Positions 7,523 to 16,331 of a stretch of 64,000 nucleotides of DNA are shown one piece after another (the stretch's first letter is position 1; each line of letters opens with the position of its first letter). The position numbers were made by a program, and so were the translations under genes. The stretch spans positions 1-64,000 of the forward strand of contig DASZOV010000074.1 of assembly GCA_035550595.1 (NCBI GenBank), given 5' to 3'. Below the pieces are notes generated by a model. It was not told the origin of the DNA. It saw only the letters and a list, made by a program, of their open reading frames with translations, and ran no database searches. This DNA is from CALFMR01 sp035550595. Lineage in GTDB: Bacteria > Acidobacteriota > Vicinamibacteria > Vicinamibacterales > SCN-69-37.

Positions 7523-8176
7523 ATGCCCACGATCGGATTGATTGGCGCCGGACACATCGGCAGTCAGATCGCCCGGCTCGCCGTCGCGAACGGCTATGAC
7601 GTCGTCCTGAGCAACTCTCGCGGACCGGAGACGCTCGCCGCGCTCGTCGAGGAGCTCGGCCCGCATGCGCGCGCCGCCGCGCCCGTCGACGCCGCCCGTG
7701 CGGGCGACTTCGTCGTCGTCACCATCCCACTCAAGAACTATCGGAGCGTTCCGGCCGAACCGCTCACCGGCAAAATCGTGATCGACACGAACAACTACTA
7801 TCCGCAGCGGGACGGCCACATCCCAGAGCTCGACAACGAATCAGCGACGACCGCCGAGTTGCTGCAGGCACACCTGCCGGCGTCGAAGGTCGTCAAGGCG
7901 TTCAATCACATCTATGCGGCGGAGCTGACAACAGACGGACAGCCAGCCGGCACGCCGAACCGCCGCGCGCTCGCCATCGCGGGTGACGATCCGAAGGCCA
8001 AGGCAGCTGTCACGCATCTGCTCGATCAATTCGGGTTCGATACCGTCGATGCCGGACCCCTCAAAGAAGGCTGGCGGTTTCAGCGCGACACGCCCGGCTA
8101 CGGTCCACGCCGCACAGTGGAAGCGCTGCGCCGCGATCTGGCCGCGGCCAGGCGCTACGCGGAGATGGGGAAGTAA
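7523..8176 (+). CDS. NADPH-dependent F420 reductase-type dehydrogenase
   Basis: A 217-residue protein with an N-terminal Rossmann fold (IGLIGAGHIGSQIARLAVANGYDVVLSNSRGPE), the VVTIPLKNY region, VIDTNNYYPQRDG and VKAFNHIYAAEL. This arrangement is that of the F420-dependent NADP oxidoreductase / NAD-binding family. Hydride transfer between NADP and a cofactor is likely, but whether F420 is used cannot be read from the sequence. GGAGGGAGACCACC precedes ATG 7523. It ends 11 bases before the stop of the convergent ABC permease gene. Confidence 0.85.
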   Translation: MPTIGLIGAGHIGSQIARLAVANGYDVVLSNSRGPETLAALVEELGPHARAAAPVDAARAGDFVVVTIPLKNYRSVPAEPLTGKIVIDTNNYYPQRDGHIPELDNESATTAELLQAHLPASKVVKAFNHIYAAELTTDGQPAGTPNRRALAIAGDDPKAKAAVTHLLDQFGFDTVDAGPLKEGWRFQRDTPGYGPRRTVEALRRDLAAARRYAEMGK

Positions 8177-8187
8177 CCGTCAGACGC

Positions 8188-9909
8188 TCATTCCAGCCGC
8201 AGCACGTGCGGCGTTTCCACGAATGTCTCGATATCGAACGCCGGCGCCGCGTACGGGCGCCGGTGGAAGACGCGCAGGCACGTAGCCGCGGCGAGGATGG
8301 TGAGGGCAATTGCGCCGGTACCGGCGAGCGTTTCGTGCGCGGCCCATTCGAGTTCGGGGAGCGTGTGCGTCAGCACGACGAAGCCGACCAGATACGCTGG
8401 CCACCACACGCGGAGATTGGCGTGCTCGGGACGCCATGGGCGGCGGTGCGGCAGATCGTCGAAGTGCCAGAGCGACAGCTCGACGAGGAGCGCGCCGACC
8501 GCGGCCATCGCGATCGCGTGTTGAGCGGCCATCCGCCAATCCCAGAGCCAGGCGTGAAGGCACGCGAAGCCGATGACCATCGGCACGACGCAGGCGGCGT
8601 ACAACGCTCGCCAGAGTCCGGACCTGAGCACTCGGCCCGGCGCGTCGATGATGGGCACGATCCACGCGGCGCGAAGGTCGGCGGGCATCGAGATCGCAAT
8701 GCGGGCGCCGCCGATGACGAGCGCCAACGCCGCATAGGACAGCCCGAACGTCGTCGCCGTCGTCGGCGATTGCCCACGTGACGTCAATGCAATGAGCGCC
8801 GGCACGAACCATGCGCCGATCACGCCGAGCGCGGCCGCGAGCACGAAGCGCAACCGTTCGACGCGGCCGATGGAGATGAAGAAAAACTGCGCTGACGCGC
8901 GCCGCGCGGGTGTCGGCGAGAGCCGGCGTGCGATCCAATCGGCCGCGGCGCTGACGACACCGGCTCTGCCACCGTCTTCCGGCGTCTCGACCACGCGAGC
9001 CATGATCCGGCGGTAGGCCGCGGCGTACGTCAGAACGGTGATCGCGGCCACGGCGGCGAACGCGATGAGTGCGGTCGTGGCCAACCGCGTGAACACGGGA
9101 TCCGCACCGCCGAGGATCCATTCCTCGAGTCCGAGGAACCAGACGGGTGGCGTGAGGAGCAGCCACGGCGCCGGTGCGACGACTCGTCCCGGCTGATTGA
9201 AAGCCGCGACGCCATCGATCACGCGTCCGACGTGCGCGAAACCGATGATGACGGCGGCGACGAGCAGCACCTGCAGAACGGTCGAGATCCGTCGAAAGGC
9301 CGCCGGTCCGGTCAGCACGAGCGCCAACCCGTGCGCAGACGTCACGCACAGGAAGACGAACGCACAGGCCATGACGGCGGCGAGGAAGTGAGCGAACGGA
9401 CCGAGCAGCGCGAGCCGCCACGTCGCCGCCTGGTCCGAAAGGATGAGGCCGTAGAGTGCCGCGGACACCGCGTGCATCGCCGCGGCGATGCTGAAGATGT
9501 AGATCGTCAGCGCGCCAAGCTTTCCGAGCACGACGGTGCGGCCTCGCACGGGCAGCGAGCCCAGAATCAGCCCGTCGCGACGCTCGATCATCAGGCTGTT
9601 CCAGACGAGCGCGGCGATGGCGGCGGCCGCCATCATGCCGAAGACGATGAGCCGGGTCTTGTCGGGGCGGGAAAGCAGGCGCAGGGCGTCCGATCCCTGC
9701 ATCAGCACGATCAAACGATAGCGGCTCATGAGCGCCGCGGGCATGAGTGCGAGAGGACCCGCGAAGAACGCGACGAGCCAGAAGAAGCTCGCGGTGAGAT
9801 CCTGCGAGCCGCCCGTGATCTCGTTGTCGAAGAACCGCCGCAGGAACGTGTGCGTCAGCGTGCGGATCGCTGCACGTTCCGGCGGCAGCCGGAGGGGTGG
9901 TCGCGTCAC
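8188..9909 (-). CDS. ABC transporter permease (ABC-2-like, large)
   Basis: A 573-residue integral membrane protein with about 12 hydrophobic segments, roughly double the usual ABC-2 permease. After a polar 30-residue N-terminus come ASFFWLVAFFAGPLALMP, LIVFGMMAAAAIAALVWN and further helices. SLMIERRDGLILGSLPVRGRTVVLGKL is the cytoplasmic segment often seen in such permeases. Its GTG start overlaps the TGA of the ATPase gene upstream (GTGA), so the two are translationally coupled and probably form one exporter. The cargo is unknown. Confidence 0.8.
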   Translation of the reverse strand: MTRPPLRLPPERAAIRTLTHTFLRRFFDNEITGGSQDLTASFFWLVAFFAGPLALMPAALMSRYRLIVLMQGSDALRLLSRPDKTRLIVFGMMAAAAIAALVWNSLMIERRDGLILGSLPVRGRTVVLGKLGALTIYIFSIAAAMHAVSAALYGLILSDQAATWRLALLGPFAHFLAAVMACAFVFLCVTSAHGLALVLTGPAAFRRISTVLQVLLVAAVIIGFAHVGRVIDGVAAFNQPGRVVAPAPWLLLTPPVWFLGLEEWILGGADPVFTRLATTALIAFAAVAAITVLTYAAAYRRIMARVVETPEDGGRAGVVSAAADWIARRLSPTPARRASAQFFFISIGRVERLRFVLAAALGVIGAWFVPALIALTSRGQSPTTATTFGLSYAALALVIGGARIAISMPADLRAAWIVPIIDAPGRVLRSGLWRALYAACVVPMVIGFACLHAWLWDWRMAAQHAIAMAAVGALLVELSLWHFDDLPHRRPWRPEHANLRVWWPAYLVGFVVLTHTLPELEWAAHETLAGTGAIALTILAAATCLRVFHRRPYAAPAFDIETFVETPHVLRLE

Positions 9910-10670
9910 AGCCGCACCGCGCCGATGAGTGCGTCCGCCGTGGCGCTGATGTCATGCTCCACGGTCAACTGCGCGAAGACGTCTTCGAGCGACGGCGCGT
10001 GCGCCAGTTCGCGCAGGCGTGCGGCCGAGTCATCGGCGACGATCTCCCCGGCGCGGAGAATGATGACGCGCGTGCTGATCTTCTCGATCGTGTCGAGCTC
10101 GTGCGAGCTGTAGAAAATCATCCGTCCGTCGGCCGCGAGCGACCGGACGACTTCGCGCAAGAGCAGCGCCGTCGACACGTCGAGTCCGGACACGGGTTCG
10201 TCGAGCACGACGATGCGAGGGTTGTGGAGCAACGCCGCCGACAGCAGAATCTTCTGGCGCATGCCCTTCGAGAACGCGGCCAGCGGCGCGTGGAGATCGC
10301 CGTCGAGCCCGAAGATGCGCAGGAATCGCTGGATCTTCGCTTCGAGCGGGCCTTCGTCGAGCCCGCGCAACCGTCCCGTCAAGCGCAGGTATTCAGGGCC
10401 GGTCAGATACGTATAGACGTGCGCTTCCTCCGGCACGTAGCCGATCTGCGCCTTGTACTCGATCAAATGCTCCTGCACGTCTTCGCCGTCGAGCAGGATG
10501 TGGCCGTAGGTCGGCGGCATCAGTCCGACCAGCATCTTCACCGTCGTCGATTTGCCGGAGCCGTTCGGCCCGAGATAGCCGAGCACCTCTCCGGGGGCGA
10601 CCGAGAAGTTCACGTGCCGGACCGCGGTGATGGCGCCGTAGCGTTTCGAGACGTCCCGGACTTCCAGCAC
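9906..10670 (-). CDS. ABC transporter ATP-binding protein
   Basis: A 254-residue ATPase with every expected motif: Walker A GPNGSGKST, Q loop AQIGYVPEE, signature FSKGMRQKI, Walker B RIVVLDEPVSGLD and the switch His in SSHELD. The layout is that of exporters such as the CcmA/YhaQ type, and the C-terminal SLEDVFAQLT fits. GTG 10670 is chosen because GGAGGAGACC directly precedes it; an ATG nine codons further up lacks a ribosome binding site. It is coupled to the permease gene. Confidence 0.93.
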   Translation of the reverse strand: MLEVRDVSKRYGAITAVRHVNFSVAPGEVLGYLGPNGSGKSTTVKMLVGLMPPTYGHILLDGEDVQEHLIEYKAQIGYVPEEAHVYTYLTGPEYLRLTGRLRGLDEGPLEAKIQRFLRIFGLDGDLHAPLAAFSKGMRQKILLSAALLHNPRIVVLDEPVSGLDVSTALLLREVVRSLAADGRMIFYSSHELDTIEKISTRVIILRAGEIVADDSAARLRELAHAPSLEDVFAQLTVEHDISATADALIGAVRL

Positions 10671-10799
10671 GGTCTCCTCCAGTCGCCGGGCCGGCACGGG
10701 GGCCAGCCCCTACAAGTCGTCGGGCACGAGGCGGCAGCGATGCACGACTTCCGCGGTCGATGTGACGTTGGACACCCGTTGTCGCGAAACGTTCGGTGC

Positions 10800-13436
10800 C
10801 TATTCCTGACGCAAGGCCGTCGTCGGGTCGATGCGCGTGGCGCGGACGGCGGGCCACGCACACGCGATGAGTGTCACGACGATGACGAGTCCTACGACTG
10901 GCGCAAGGGTGAGCGGCTGCAGAAGCTGATGCCCGTTCGTCGAGCCGACGAAGATCCGCTCGAAGAAATACAGGCACGGCAGACTCGCGGCGAGGCCGAA
11001 CGTCACATAGGCAAACGCGCGCCTGAACACGAGCCAGACGACGGCGCGAGACGACGCGCCGAGCGCCACGCGAATGCCGATTTCCTGCACGCGCTCTGTG
11101 ACCGACTGGGCCGTGACCGCATAGAGTCCGACGATCGCGAGCAGGAACGCGATACTGGTGATCGTGAGGAGGATGTCGGCCGACACGCGGCCGTTCCAGT
11201 TCGCCTCGCGCAGGGCGCTGGCGAGCGGCATCACGCGATCGAGCGGCAAGTCACGATCCAAGCCGGCCACGGCCTGACGCACCGCATCGCTCGCAGAAGC
11301 GGGATCGCTCGTCGTGCGAAACAGAAGGGCGGTCGCCACCGCATCGTCCTGGTCGGGGACGTACGCGATCGGCACGGGGATGTCGCCGTCGCGGAGGTTT
11401 GGCGCGACACCGACGATGACGCGCCATGCCGGAGGCGTCGTCAGGTCGCGAGAATCTCGCAGCGCGATCCGTTCGCCAACCGCGGCTTGGCCGGCAAAAA
11501 ACGCATCGACGAACTGCTGGTTGACGACGACGCCTTCGTGGCCGGGGCGCTCGTCCTCGACGGTCAGGTCACGACCCGCGACAAGCGGCACGCCAAGCGT
11601 GTCGAAGAACCGCGGTGCCGCGGACGTCCGGTACGCGAGCGGATTGTTCTCGCTCGGTGCCTGGCCTGGCAGGATCACACGCTGGCGATCGTGACTTGGC
11701 GGCACGTCCGGCGACGCGGTCATCGACGAGATGTTGCCGATCCCGGCCATCCGCGTGCGGAGGGCGTCGTAGAAGCGGCGGCGATCGTCGGGCGTGGCGT
11801 ACCGTGGCGGCGGCAACGCAAGGTGTGCGACGAGAAGCGGTCCCGGATCGATCTCGACGCCCGGCTTGTCGTCAATCAGTTCCCGCCTGATCGTCATCGA
11901 GACGTTCGTGAGCAGGACGAGCGTGAGCGCCAGTTCGACGGCGAGGAACGTCACTCTCCAGAACCGCGTCCGACGTCCGCCTGACGTGTGGCGCCGGCCA
12001 TTCGCCAGCGCGCCGTTCACGTTCGCCCGTGCACCCTGCAGTGCCGGCACGAGACCGAAGACCAGGACGCTGACGACGCACGTCACGATGAGCATCGTCA
12101 GCACACGACTATCGATCGTGAAGTCGATCCAGTAGGGCAGCGGTGATGACGCCGGGTAACTCCACGCGAGCAGCCGGACGGCGGCGACGGAGAACGCGAG
12201 CCCGGCCAGGCCGCCGAGCGCCGCCAGCCATGCGCTCTCGATCAGCAACTGCCGGACAATGCGCGCACGTGTGGCCCCGAGGGCGAGGCGGACGGCGACT
12301 TCGCGCGAGCGCACGGCCAGACGTGCGAGTAGGACGTTCGCGACGTTGGCGCAGGCGACGATCAGGACGAGGATGCCGGCGGTTAGAAATGCCAGCCAGA
12401 CCGGGTCGGTGATCGTGCCGTTGAAATGGTCGTTGATCGGCACGGCATCGAAGCGGACGTCGCGGTGGCTTTCCGGATAACTGGTCTCGAGTCGACGCGC
12501 AAGTGTTTGCAGCTCGGCCTGGGCATCGCTCGGGTGCGAGGCATCCCGCAGCCGGCCGAACACCGCGAACGACCGCGCGGTTCGCGGCATCGTAGTGACG
12601 TCAGGCATGGCCGCGAGCGGCAGCCAGAGATCGGCCCGGCCGGGGAATCGAAATCCGTTCGGCATCACGCCGACAATCGTCGTCGTGACGCCGTTGATGC
12701 GCACGACGCGGCCGATGACCGATTGATCGCGATGGTAACGAGACGCCCAGATGACGTCGCCAATCAGCGCCGCCGGCGCGGCACCAGATCGATCGTCATT
12801 GGGCTGAAACGCGCGACCGGCGATTGGTGTGACGCCGAGCATCGGAAACGCCGACGCCGATACATAACAGCCGGCGACACGCTCGGGCGCGTCGTGTTCG
12901 TCGGCGAGGCTGAGCGGCGTCGTCGCATAGGCCGCGAGATCCTCAACCGTCCGCATCGATCGACGCAGATCGATGAAGTCCGGATACGCGATGCCGGCGG
13001 ACGAGCCGTCGCGGGCGTGCGTACTGAAGAACAGGACGCGGTCGGGCGCGGGAATGGGCAGGCCGCGCAGGCAGATCGCATTGACGATCGTGAAGAACGC
13101 CATGCTGACGCCGATGCCGAGACCCAGGCCCCCGACGATGAGCAGGGTCGATGCCGGACGGACGGTCAGCAGCCGCCGCGCCATGCGGAAGTCGTGGCCG
13201 AGCGAGTCGATGAGCGGCCAGCCGCGCTGGTCGCGATAGGCCTCCTTGATCTGATCGAGGCCACCGAAAGCGCGGCGCGCGGCGGCTTCCGCTTCCGCGC
13301 GGGACAACCCGCCGTCGACCAGATCGTCGGCGAGGTCATCCAGGTGCGCGCGCAATTCGTCGTCGAGCGCGCGGTCGCGCGCCGAGCGGCGGAACAGGCC
13401 GGCGACGCGTGCGAGCCAGACGCGGAGCGTGGTCAT
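10800..13436 (-). CDS. ADOP-type ABC permease (MacB/FtsX family)
   Basis: An 878-residue permease of the acidobacterial duplicated orphan permease type. Residues 1-80 form the N-terminal cap (DDELRAHLDDLADDLVDGGLSRAEAEAAARRAFGG). The first TM is near 100 (LLIVGGLGLGIGVSMAFFTIVNAI), followed by a MacB-like periplasmic domain and an FtsX block near 360-450. A second periplasmic domain and a second FtsX block end at ATRIDPTTALRQE. No ATPase of its own is adjacent; the nearest (9906-10670) is paired with another permease. The gene starts four bases after the padR stop codon and shares its promoter. Confidence 0.92.
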   Translation of the reverse strand: MTTLRVWLARVAGLFRRSARDRALDDELRAHLDDLADDLVDGGLSRAEAEAAARRAFGGLDQIKEAYRDQRGWPLIDSLGHDFRMARRLLTVRPASTLLIVGGLGLGIGVSMAFFTIVNAICLRGLPIPAPDRVLFFSTHARDGSSAGIAYPDFIDLRRSMRTVEDLAAYATTPLSLADEHDAPERVAGCYVSASAFPMLGVTPIAGRAFQPNDDRSGAAPAALIGDVIWASRYHRDQSVIGRVVRINGVTTTIVGVMPNGFRFPGRADLWLPLAAMPDVTTMPRTARSFAVFGRLRDASHPSDAQAELQTLARRLETSYPESHRDVRFDAVPINDHFNGTITDPVWLAFLTAGILVLIVACANVANVLLARLAVRSREVAVRLALGATRARIVRQLLIESAWLAALGGLAGLAFSVAAVRLLAWSYPASSPLPYWIDFTIDSRVLTMLIVTCVVSVLVFGLVPALQGARANVNGALANGRRHTSGGRRTRFWRVTFLAVELALTLVLLTNVSMTIRRELIDDKPGVEIDPGPLLVAHLALPPPRYATPDDRRRFYDALRTRMAGIGNISSMTASPDVPPSHDRQRVILPGQAPSENNPLAYRTSAAPRFFDTLGVPLVAGRDLTVEDERPGHEGVVVNQQFVDAFFAGQAAVGERIALRDSRDLTTPPAWRVIVGVAPNLRDGDIPVPIAYVPDQDDAVATALLFRTTSDPASASDAVRQAVAGLDRDLPLDRVMPLASALREANWNGRVSADILLTITSIAFLLAIVGLYAVTAQSVTERVQEIGIRVALGASSRAVVWLVFRRAFAYVTFGLAASLPCLYFFERIFVGSTNGHQLLQPLTLAPVVGLVIVVTLIACAWPAVRATRIDPTTALRQE

Positions 13437-13440
13437 CGCC

Positions 13441-13779
13441 TCACGCGTCCTGATTGAGCAGCCGCGACAGCACGTCGACCGTTCGCGTCCAGTTCTCGGT
13501 GGCGGCGGTCAACTGTTTCCGACCGGCGGCCGTGATCGTGTAGAAGCGCGCACGCCGGTTGCGCTCGCTCACGCCCCACGTGCCCTTGATCCAGCCCTTC
13601 TGTTCGAGTCGAAGCAGCGCGGGATAGATCGTGCCCTGGTTGAGCGCCAGCGCGCCTGCGGCGACCTGCTCGATGCGGCGCGCGATGCCGTAGCCGTGCA
13701 GCCGGCCCATGGTGGCGACGGTCGTCAACACCATGAGGTCGAGCGTGCCGTAGGGGACATCGGTCGAGGTCGGGGGCAT
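13441..13779 (-). CDS. PadR family transcriptional regulator
   Basis: A 112-residue winged-helix regulator, the short PadR type. It starts PYGTLDLMVLTTVATMGRLHGYGIARRIEQ and has the recognition region QGTIYPALLRLEQKGWIKG and the wing NRRARFYTITAAGRKQL. Such genes commonly sit directly before ADOP permeases in Acidobacteria. AAAGGAG precedes the ATG. A promoter and a palindrome at its predicted transcription start (separate entries) suggest it represses its own operon. Confidence 0.93.
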   Translation of the reverse strand: MPPTSTDVPYGTLDLMVLTTVATMGRLHGYGIARRIEQVAAGALALNQGTIYPALLRLEQKGWIKGTWGVSERNRRARFYTITAAGRKQLTAATENWTRTVDVLSRLLNQDA

Positions 13780-13791
13780 GGCACTCCTTTA

Positions 13792-13802
13792 GTCCGACGG
13801 AC
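13792..13802. promoter_or_regulatory. Probable PadR operator
   Basis: GTCCGACGGAC is a palindrome of five-base arms around one base. It lies between the -10 box (13809-13814) and the padR Shine-Dalgarno and covers the predicted transcription start. That placement would allow repression by the padR product. Confidence 0.5.
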
Positions 13803-13808
13803 AACAGG

Positions 13809-13837
13809 AGCATAGCGCGCCATAGTCAGACAGGCAA
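13809..13837 (-). promoter_or_regulatory. Promoter of the padR-ADOP operon
   Basis: Minus strand: TTGCCT (13832-13837), 17 bases, TATGCT (13809-13814). The spacing is ideal and the predicted start falls on the palindrome at 13792-13802. Confidence 0.6.
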
Positions 13838-13915
13838 GAGGAAAGTGCCGCAGTATGCCGATGCGCTGAATATGGCCCGGAGGTGGCATCCTGCTGCCAT
13901 CACGGAGCGTGCGAC

Positions 13916-14146
13916 GTGTTCATCGAAAAGCGGCGAGGCTCGTACCTGATCTCCACCGACCCCGCGCGGCTCGACGCGCGCGTGATTCATGCCTGTCTCA
14001 CGCAGTCGTACTGGGCGGCGGGCATTCCGCTCGACGTTGTCGAACGCGCCATTCGCGGGTCGCTGTGTATCGGGCTGTACGACTACGGCCAGATGGAAAT
14101 TGCGCAGCCGGACATCTATCGCCGCCGCGGCGACATCGAAAACTGA
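13916..14146 (+). pseudogene. Internally deleted GNAT acetyltransferase relic
   Basis: A 76-codon frame. Its first 50 or so residues match the N-terminus of a GNAT subfamily (YLISTDPARLDARVIHA, SYWAAGIPLDVVERAIRGSL, GLYD). The frame then goes straight to what looks like that subfamily's C-terminus (MEIAQPDIYRRRG). The central part with the acetyl-CoA-binding motif, expected to be 70-80 residues, is absent, apparently by an in-frame deletion. GGAG eight bases before GTG 13916 sets the start; GTG 13883 is an alternative. It cannot bind acetyl-CoA in the normal way. The match is from memory of the family pattern. Confidence 0.65.
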
Positions 14147-14180
14147 GACGGCGTCGTGCGCGCTGCCGGATACGGACCAT

Positions 14181-15410
14181 TCACCGGTTGACCGGATACT
14201 CCTGCACCCAACTGAAGCCGCGCGAGAGAAGCTGGAACTTCGCGTGGTCGAGGCGATCGGTCTCCATGTGGACGCGGCGGCCGTCGAAGGTGCCGTCGAA
14301 GGCGAGCCGCTCGGGATCGGACGACGTCAGCTTCAGCGTGCCGCGGATTCTTCCTGGGCCGCCGAGCATGAACGCCTTCGCAGCGTCGTCGTACTTCGCC
14401 GGGACGTACAGCGGCGTGTCGTCCATCTGCCAGAACACGAGGGTGCCAGGCGACTGAATGACGACGCGCCGCCAGGCCTGCGCGTCGGTCGCGAGCAACG
14501 GCCGGTCGGCGCCGTCGACCGTCATGCGCGTGAGCGTCCAGATCCCATAGAAGGGAGGCTTGGTCGCGCCGCTGCCGTACGCACGCCAGCCCTGCTCGGC
14601 GCCGAACCAGCCGATGGCGACGAGACACAGCCCGAAGACGGCCTGGACGACGGTCGATCGCCAACTCGCGCGATGCGCGAAGACGGCCGAGGCGAGCCGC
14701 TTCAGATCCGGTGCGAGCAGGAACACGGCCATCAGCACCAGGTGAAACGAGAACAGCTTCACCGGCACGTCGTACGTCATGTTGAGGGTGAACACCTCGA
14801 TCGTATCAGCGAGGCACAGCAGGGCGCCGAGCGTCGTCGTCTGCGGCAGGAAGAGCAGCGCGCCTCCGGTCAGTTCCGCGAGACCAACGAACCGCTCGTA
14901 CGGAAAGGACGCGCCGATCGACGCCCACAGGACACCCATCGGCGAGAAGTGGCCGTACGGCTCCAGCAGTCGCGTCAGCGGCGGCGCCGGCATCTGGAGC
15001 GGGATGAGTTTGACGAAGCCGTAGGTCAGCAGCGTCGACCCGAGCGCGAACCGGACGACGAGCCGCAGCCATCGGAACGCGCGCGGGTACGCGTCGCGGT
15101 GCCTGTCGACGATCGACCAGATGAGTGTGCCGACGATCGCCGCGAGCAGCAGCGTGAACACATGGAGCCAGTCGAAGAGCGTGTCGCCGCTGCCGCTCGC
15201 GATCCGGTGCGCGGTGACGTGGAAGACGTGTTGGCCCGTCCACGAGATGAGCCCGTCCGGCCGCGTGTAGGTCGAGAGCCAGGAGCCCACGGCCGGCAGC
15301 ACGCTCGCGAGCATCTGCGTCGTCCAGATGAACAGGACGAAGTAAATGGCACACCACCGGAAGACGACTCGCGTCGCCAGAGGCCATCGCGCGGCAGGGG
15401 AAGCCATCAT
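14181..15410 (-). CDS. DoxX-like membrane protein
   Basis: A 409-residue membrane protein. Residues 1-280 hold about seven hydrophobic segments. A DoxX-like core lies near 118-245 (FALGSTLLTYGFVKLIPLQM, FVGLAELTGGALLFLP). The soluble C-terminal part after about residue 290 has alternating strands (PLLATDAQAWRRVVIQSPG, GTLKLTSSDPERLAFDG) and is probably extracytoplasmic. Such proteins are annotated DoxX-like with little functional knowledge. No obvious operon partner. Confidence 0.7.
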   Translation of the reverse strand: MMASPAARWPLATRVVFRWCAIYFVLFIWTTQMLASVLPAVGSWLSTYTRPDGLISWTGQHVFHVTAHRIASGSGDTLFDWLHVFTLLLAAIVGTLIWSIVDRHRDAYPRAFRWLRLVVRFALGSTLLTYGFVKLIPLQMPAPPLTRLLEPYGHFSPMGVLWASIGASFPYERFVGLAELTGGALLFLPQTTTLGALLCLADTIEVFTLNMTYDVPVKLFSFHLVLMAVFLLAPDLKRLASAVFAHRASWRSTVVQAVFGLCLVAIGWFGAEQGWRAYGSGATKPPFYGIWTLTRMTVDGADRPLLATDAQAWRRVVIQSPGTLVFWQMDDTPLYVPAKYDDAAKAFMLGGPGRIRGTLKLTSSDPERLAFDGTFDGRRVHMETDRLDHAKFQLLSRGFSWVQEYPVNR

Positions 15411-15502
15411 GACGGCGCAGTCTACACGTCCGCCGCCGGCGACGGCGTCCCTCTGGCGAGGGATGCGCTACGATGAGCCCGTCTTCCTCACCGGAGCCCG
15501 CC

Positions 15503-16015
15503 ATGCCCGCTTATGTCGCTCTGCTTCGTGCCATCAACGTCGGCGGAACCGGCAAGCTGCCGATGACCGAACTGAAGGCGATGTGCGAGACCTGCAGTTT
15601 CACCAAGGTCCGCACGTACATCGCGAGCGGCAACGTAGTGTTCACGAGCGCGAAGCGCGAGGCGGCGGTCAAGGCCGCGCTCGAAAGGGCGCTTGCGGCC
15701 TATGCAGGGAAGCCGGTCGGGGTGCTTGTGCGGACGGCCGAGGAAATGGCCGGCGTGCTCGAGGCCAATCCATTTCCGAAGGCCGCGCCCAATCGCACGA
15801 TGGCGATCTTCCTCGACGCGCCGCCGCCCGCCAATGCCGCCGTGGACGTCAGGAACCAGACGATCGAAGAGATCCGTCTCGGACGACGGGAGATCTACGT
15901 CCACTACGGCGAGGGGATGGGGCAGTCGCGGCTCGTGATTCGCGCGGCGAAGACGGGCACCGCGCGCAACATGAACACCGTCGCCAAACTCGCGGAGCTC
16001 GCCGCGAGCCTGTAA
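15503..16015 (+). CDS. DUF1697 family protein
   Basis: A 170-residue protein starting with the family signature MPAYVALLRAINVGGTGKLPM. SFTKVRTYIASGNVVF and a C-terminal TARNMNTVAKLAEL follow, also typical. Function unknown. GGAG precedes ATG 15503; an in-frame start ten codons earlier lacks a ribosome binding site. A 12-base-pair hairpin lies ten bases beyond the stop codon. Confidence 0.93.
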   Translation: MPAYVALLRAINVGGTGKLPMTELKAMCETCSFTKVRTYIASGNVVFTSAKREAAVKAALERALAAYAGKPVGVLVRTAEEMAGVLEANPFPKAAPNRTMAIFLDAPPPANAAVDVRNQTIEEIRLGRREIYVHYGEGMGQSRLVIRAAKTGTARNMNTVAKLAELAASL

Positions 16016-16024
16016 AAGAACGCA

Positions 16025-16054
16025 CGCAAGCGGCGAACGTGCTCGCCGCTTGCG
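16025..16054. terminator. Bidirectional hairpin terminator
   Basis: CGCAAGCGGCGA (16025-16036) and TCGCCGCTTGCG (16043-16054) pair perfectly around a six-base loop. It lies between two convergent genes, the DUF1697 gene and the 86-residue unknown. No T run follows on either side. Confidence 0.65.
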
Positions 16055-16070
16055 CGTGGCGTTGGATCGG

Positions 16071-16331
16071 TCAGGCGGAGGGATGCCGGCGCGTCTGTTT
16101 CAGATAGCGGCCGGCCTTCTCGAGCGCGATCGACTCGGCTTCCTCACGCGTCGATCCTTCAGCGCGCGCGAATCGCGCACCGGGGTCGACGTTGTCGATC
16201 ATGCAGTAGTAGCGATCGCCGATGCGGTAGGACACGACGTTGATCGGCCAGCCGCCCAGCTCCTGCCGCGTCTCGCGGAACTCCTCGCTCCGCAGTGTGT
16301 CGGTTGCCGTGGTCACCTGTTCGCCGCTCAT
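16071..16331 (-). CDS. Small conserved-looking protein coupled to the rhodanese gene
   Basis: An 86-residue soluble protein I do not recognise. It reads MSGEQVTTATDTLRSEEFR, then a central strand-rich part (WPINVVSYRIGDRYYCMID) and a helix (TREEAESIALEKAGRYL). Its ATG overlaps the TGA of the sulfurtransferase gene (ATGA), so the two are translationally coupled. A role linked to the rhodanese is inferred from that coupling only. Confidence 0.75.
   Translation of the reverse strand: MSGEQVTTATDTLRSEEFRETRQELGGWPINVVSYRIGDRYYCMIDNVDPGARFARAEGSTREEAESIALEKAGRYLKQTRRHPSA

Noticed and set aside
9897..11984. A 695-codon plus-strand open frame
   Set aside because: Antisense of the ABC ATPase and ADOP genes, both with complete motifs.
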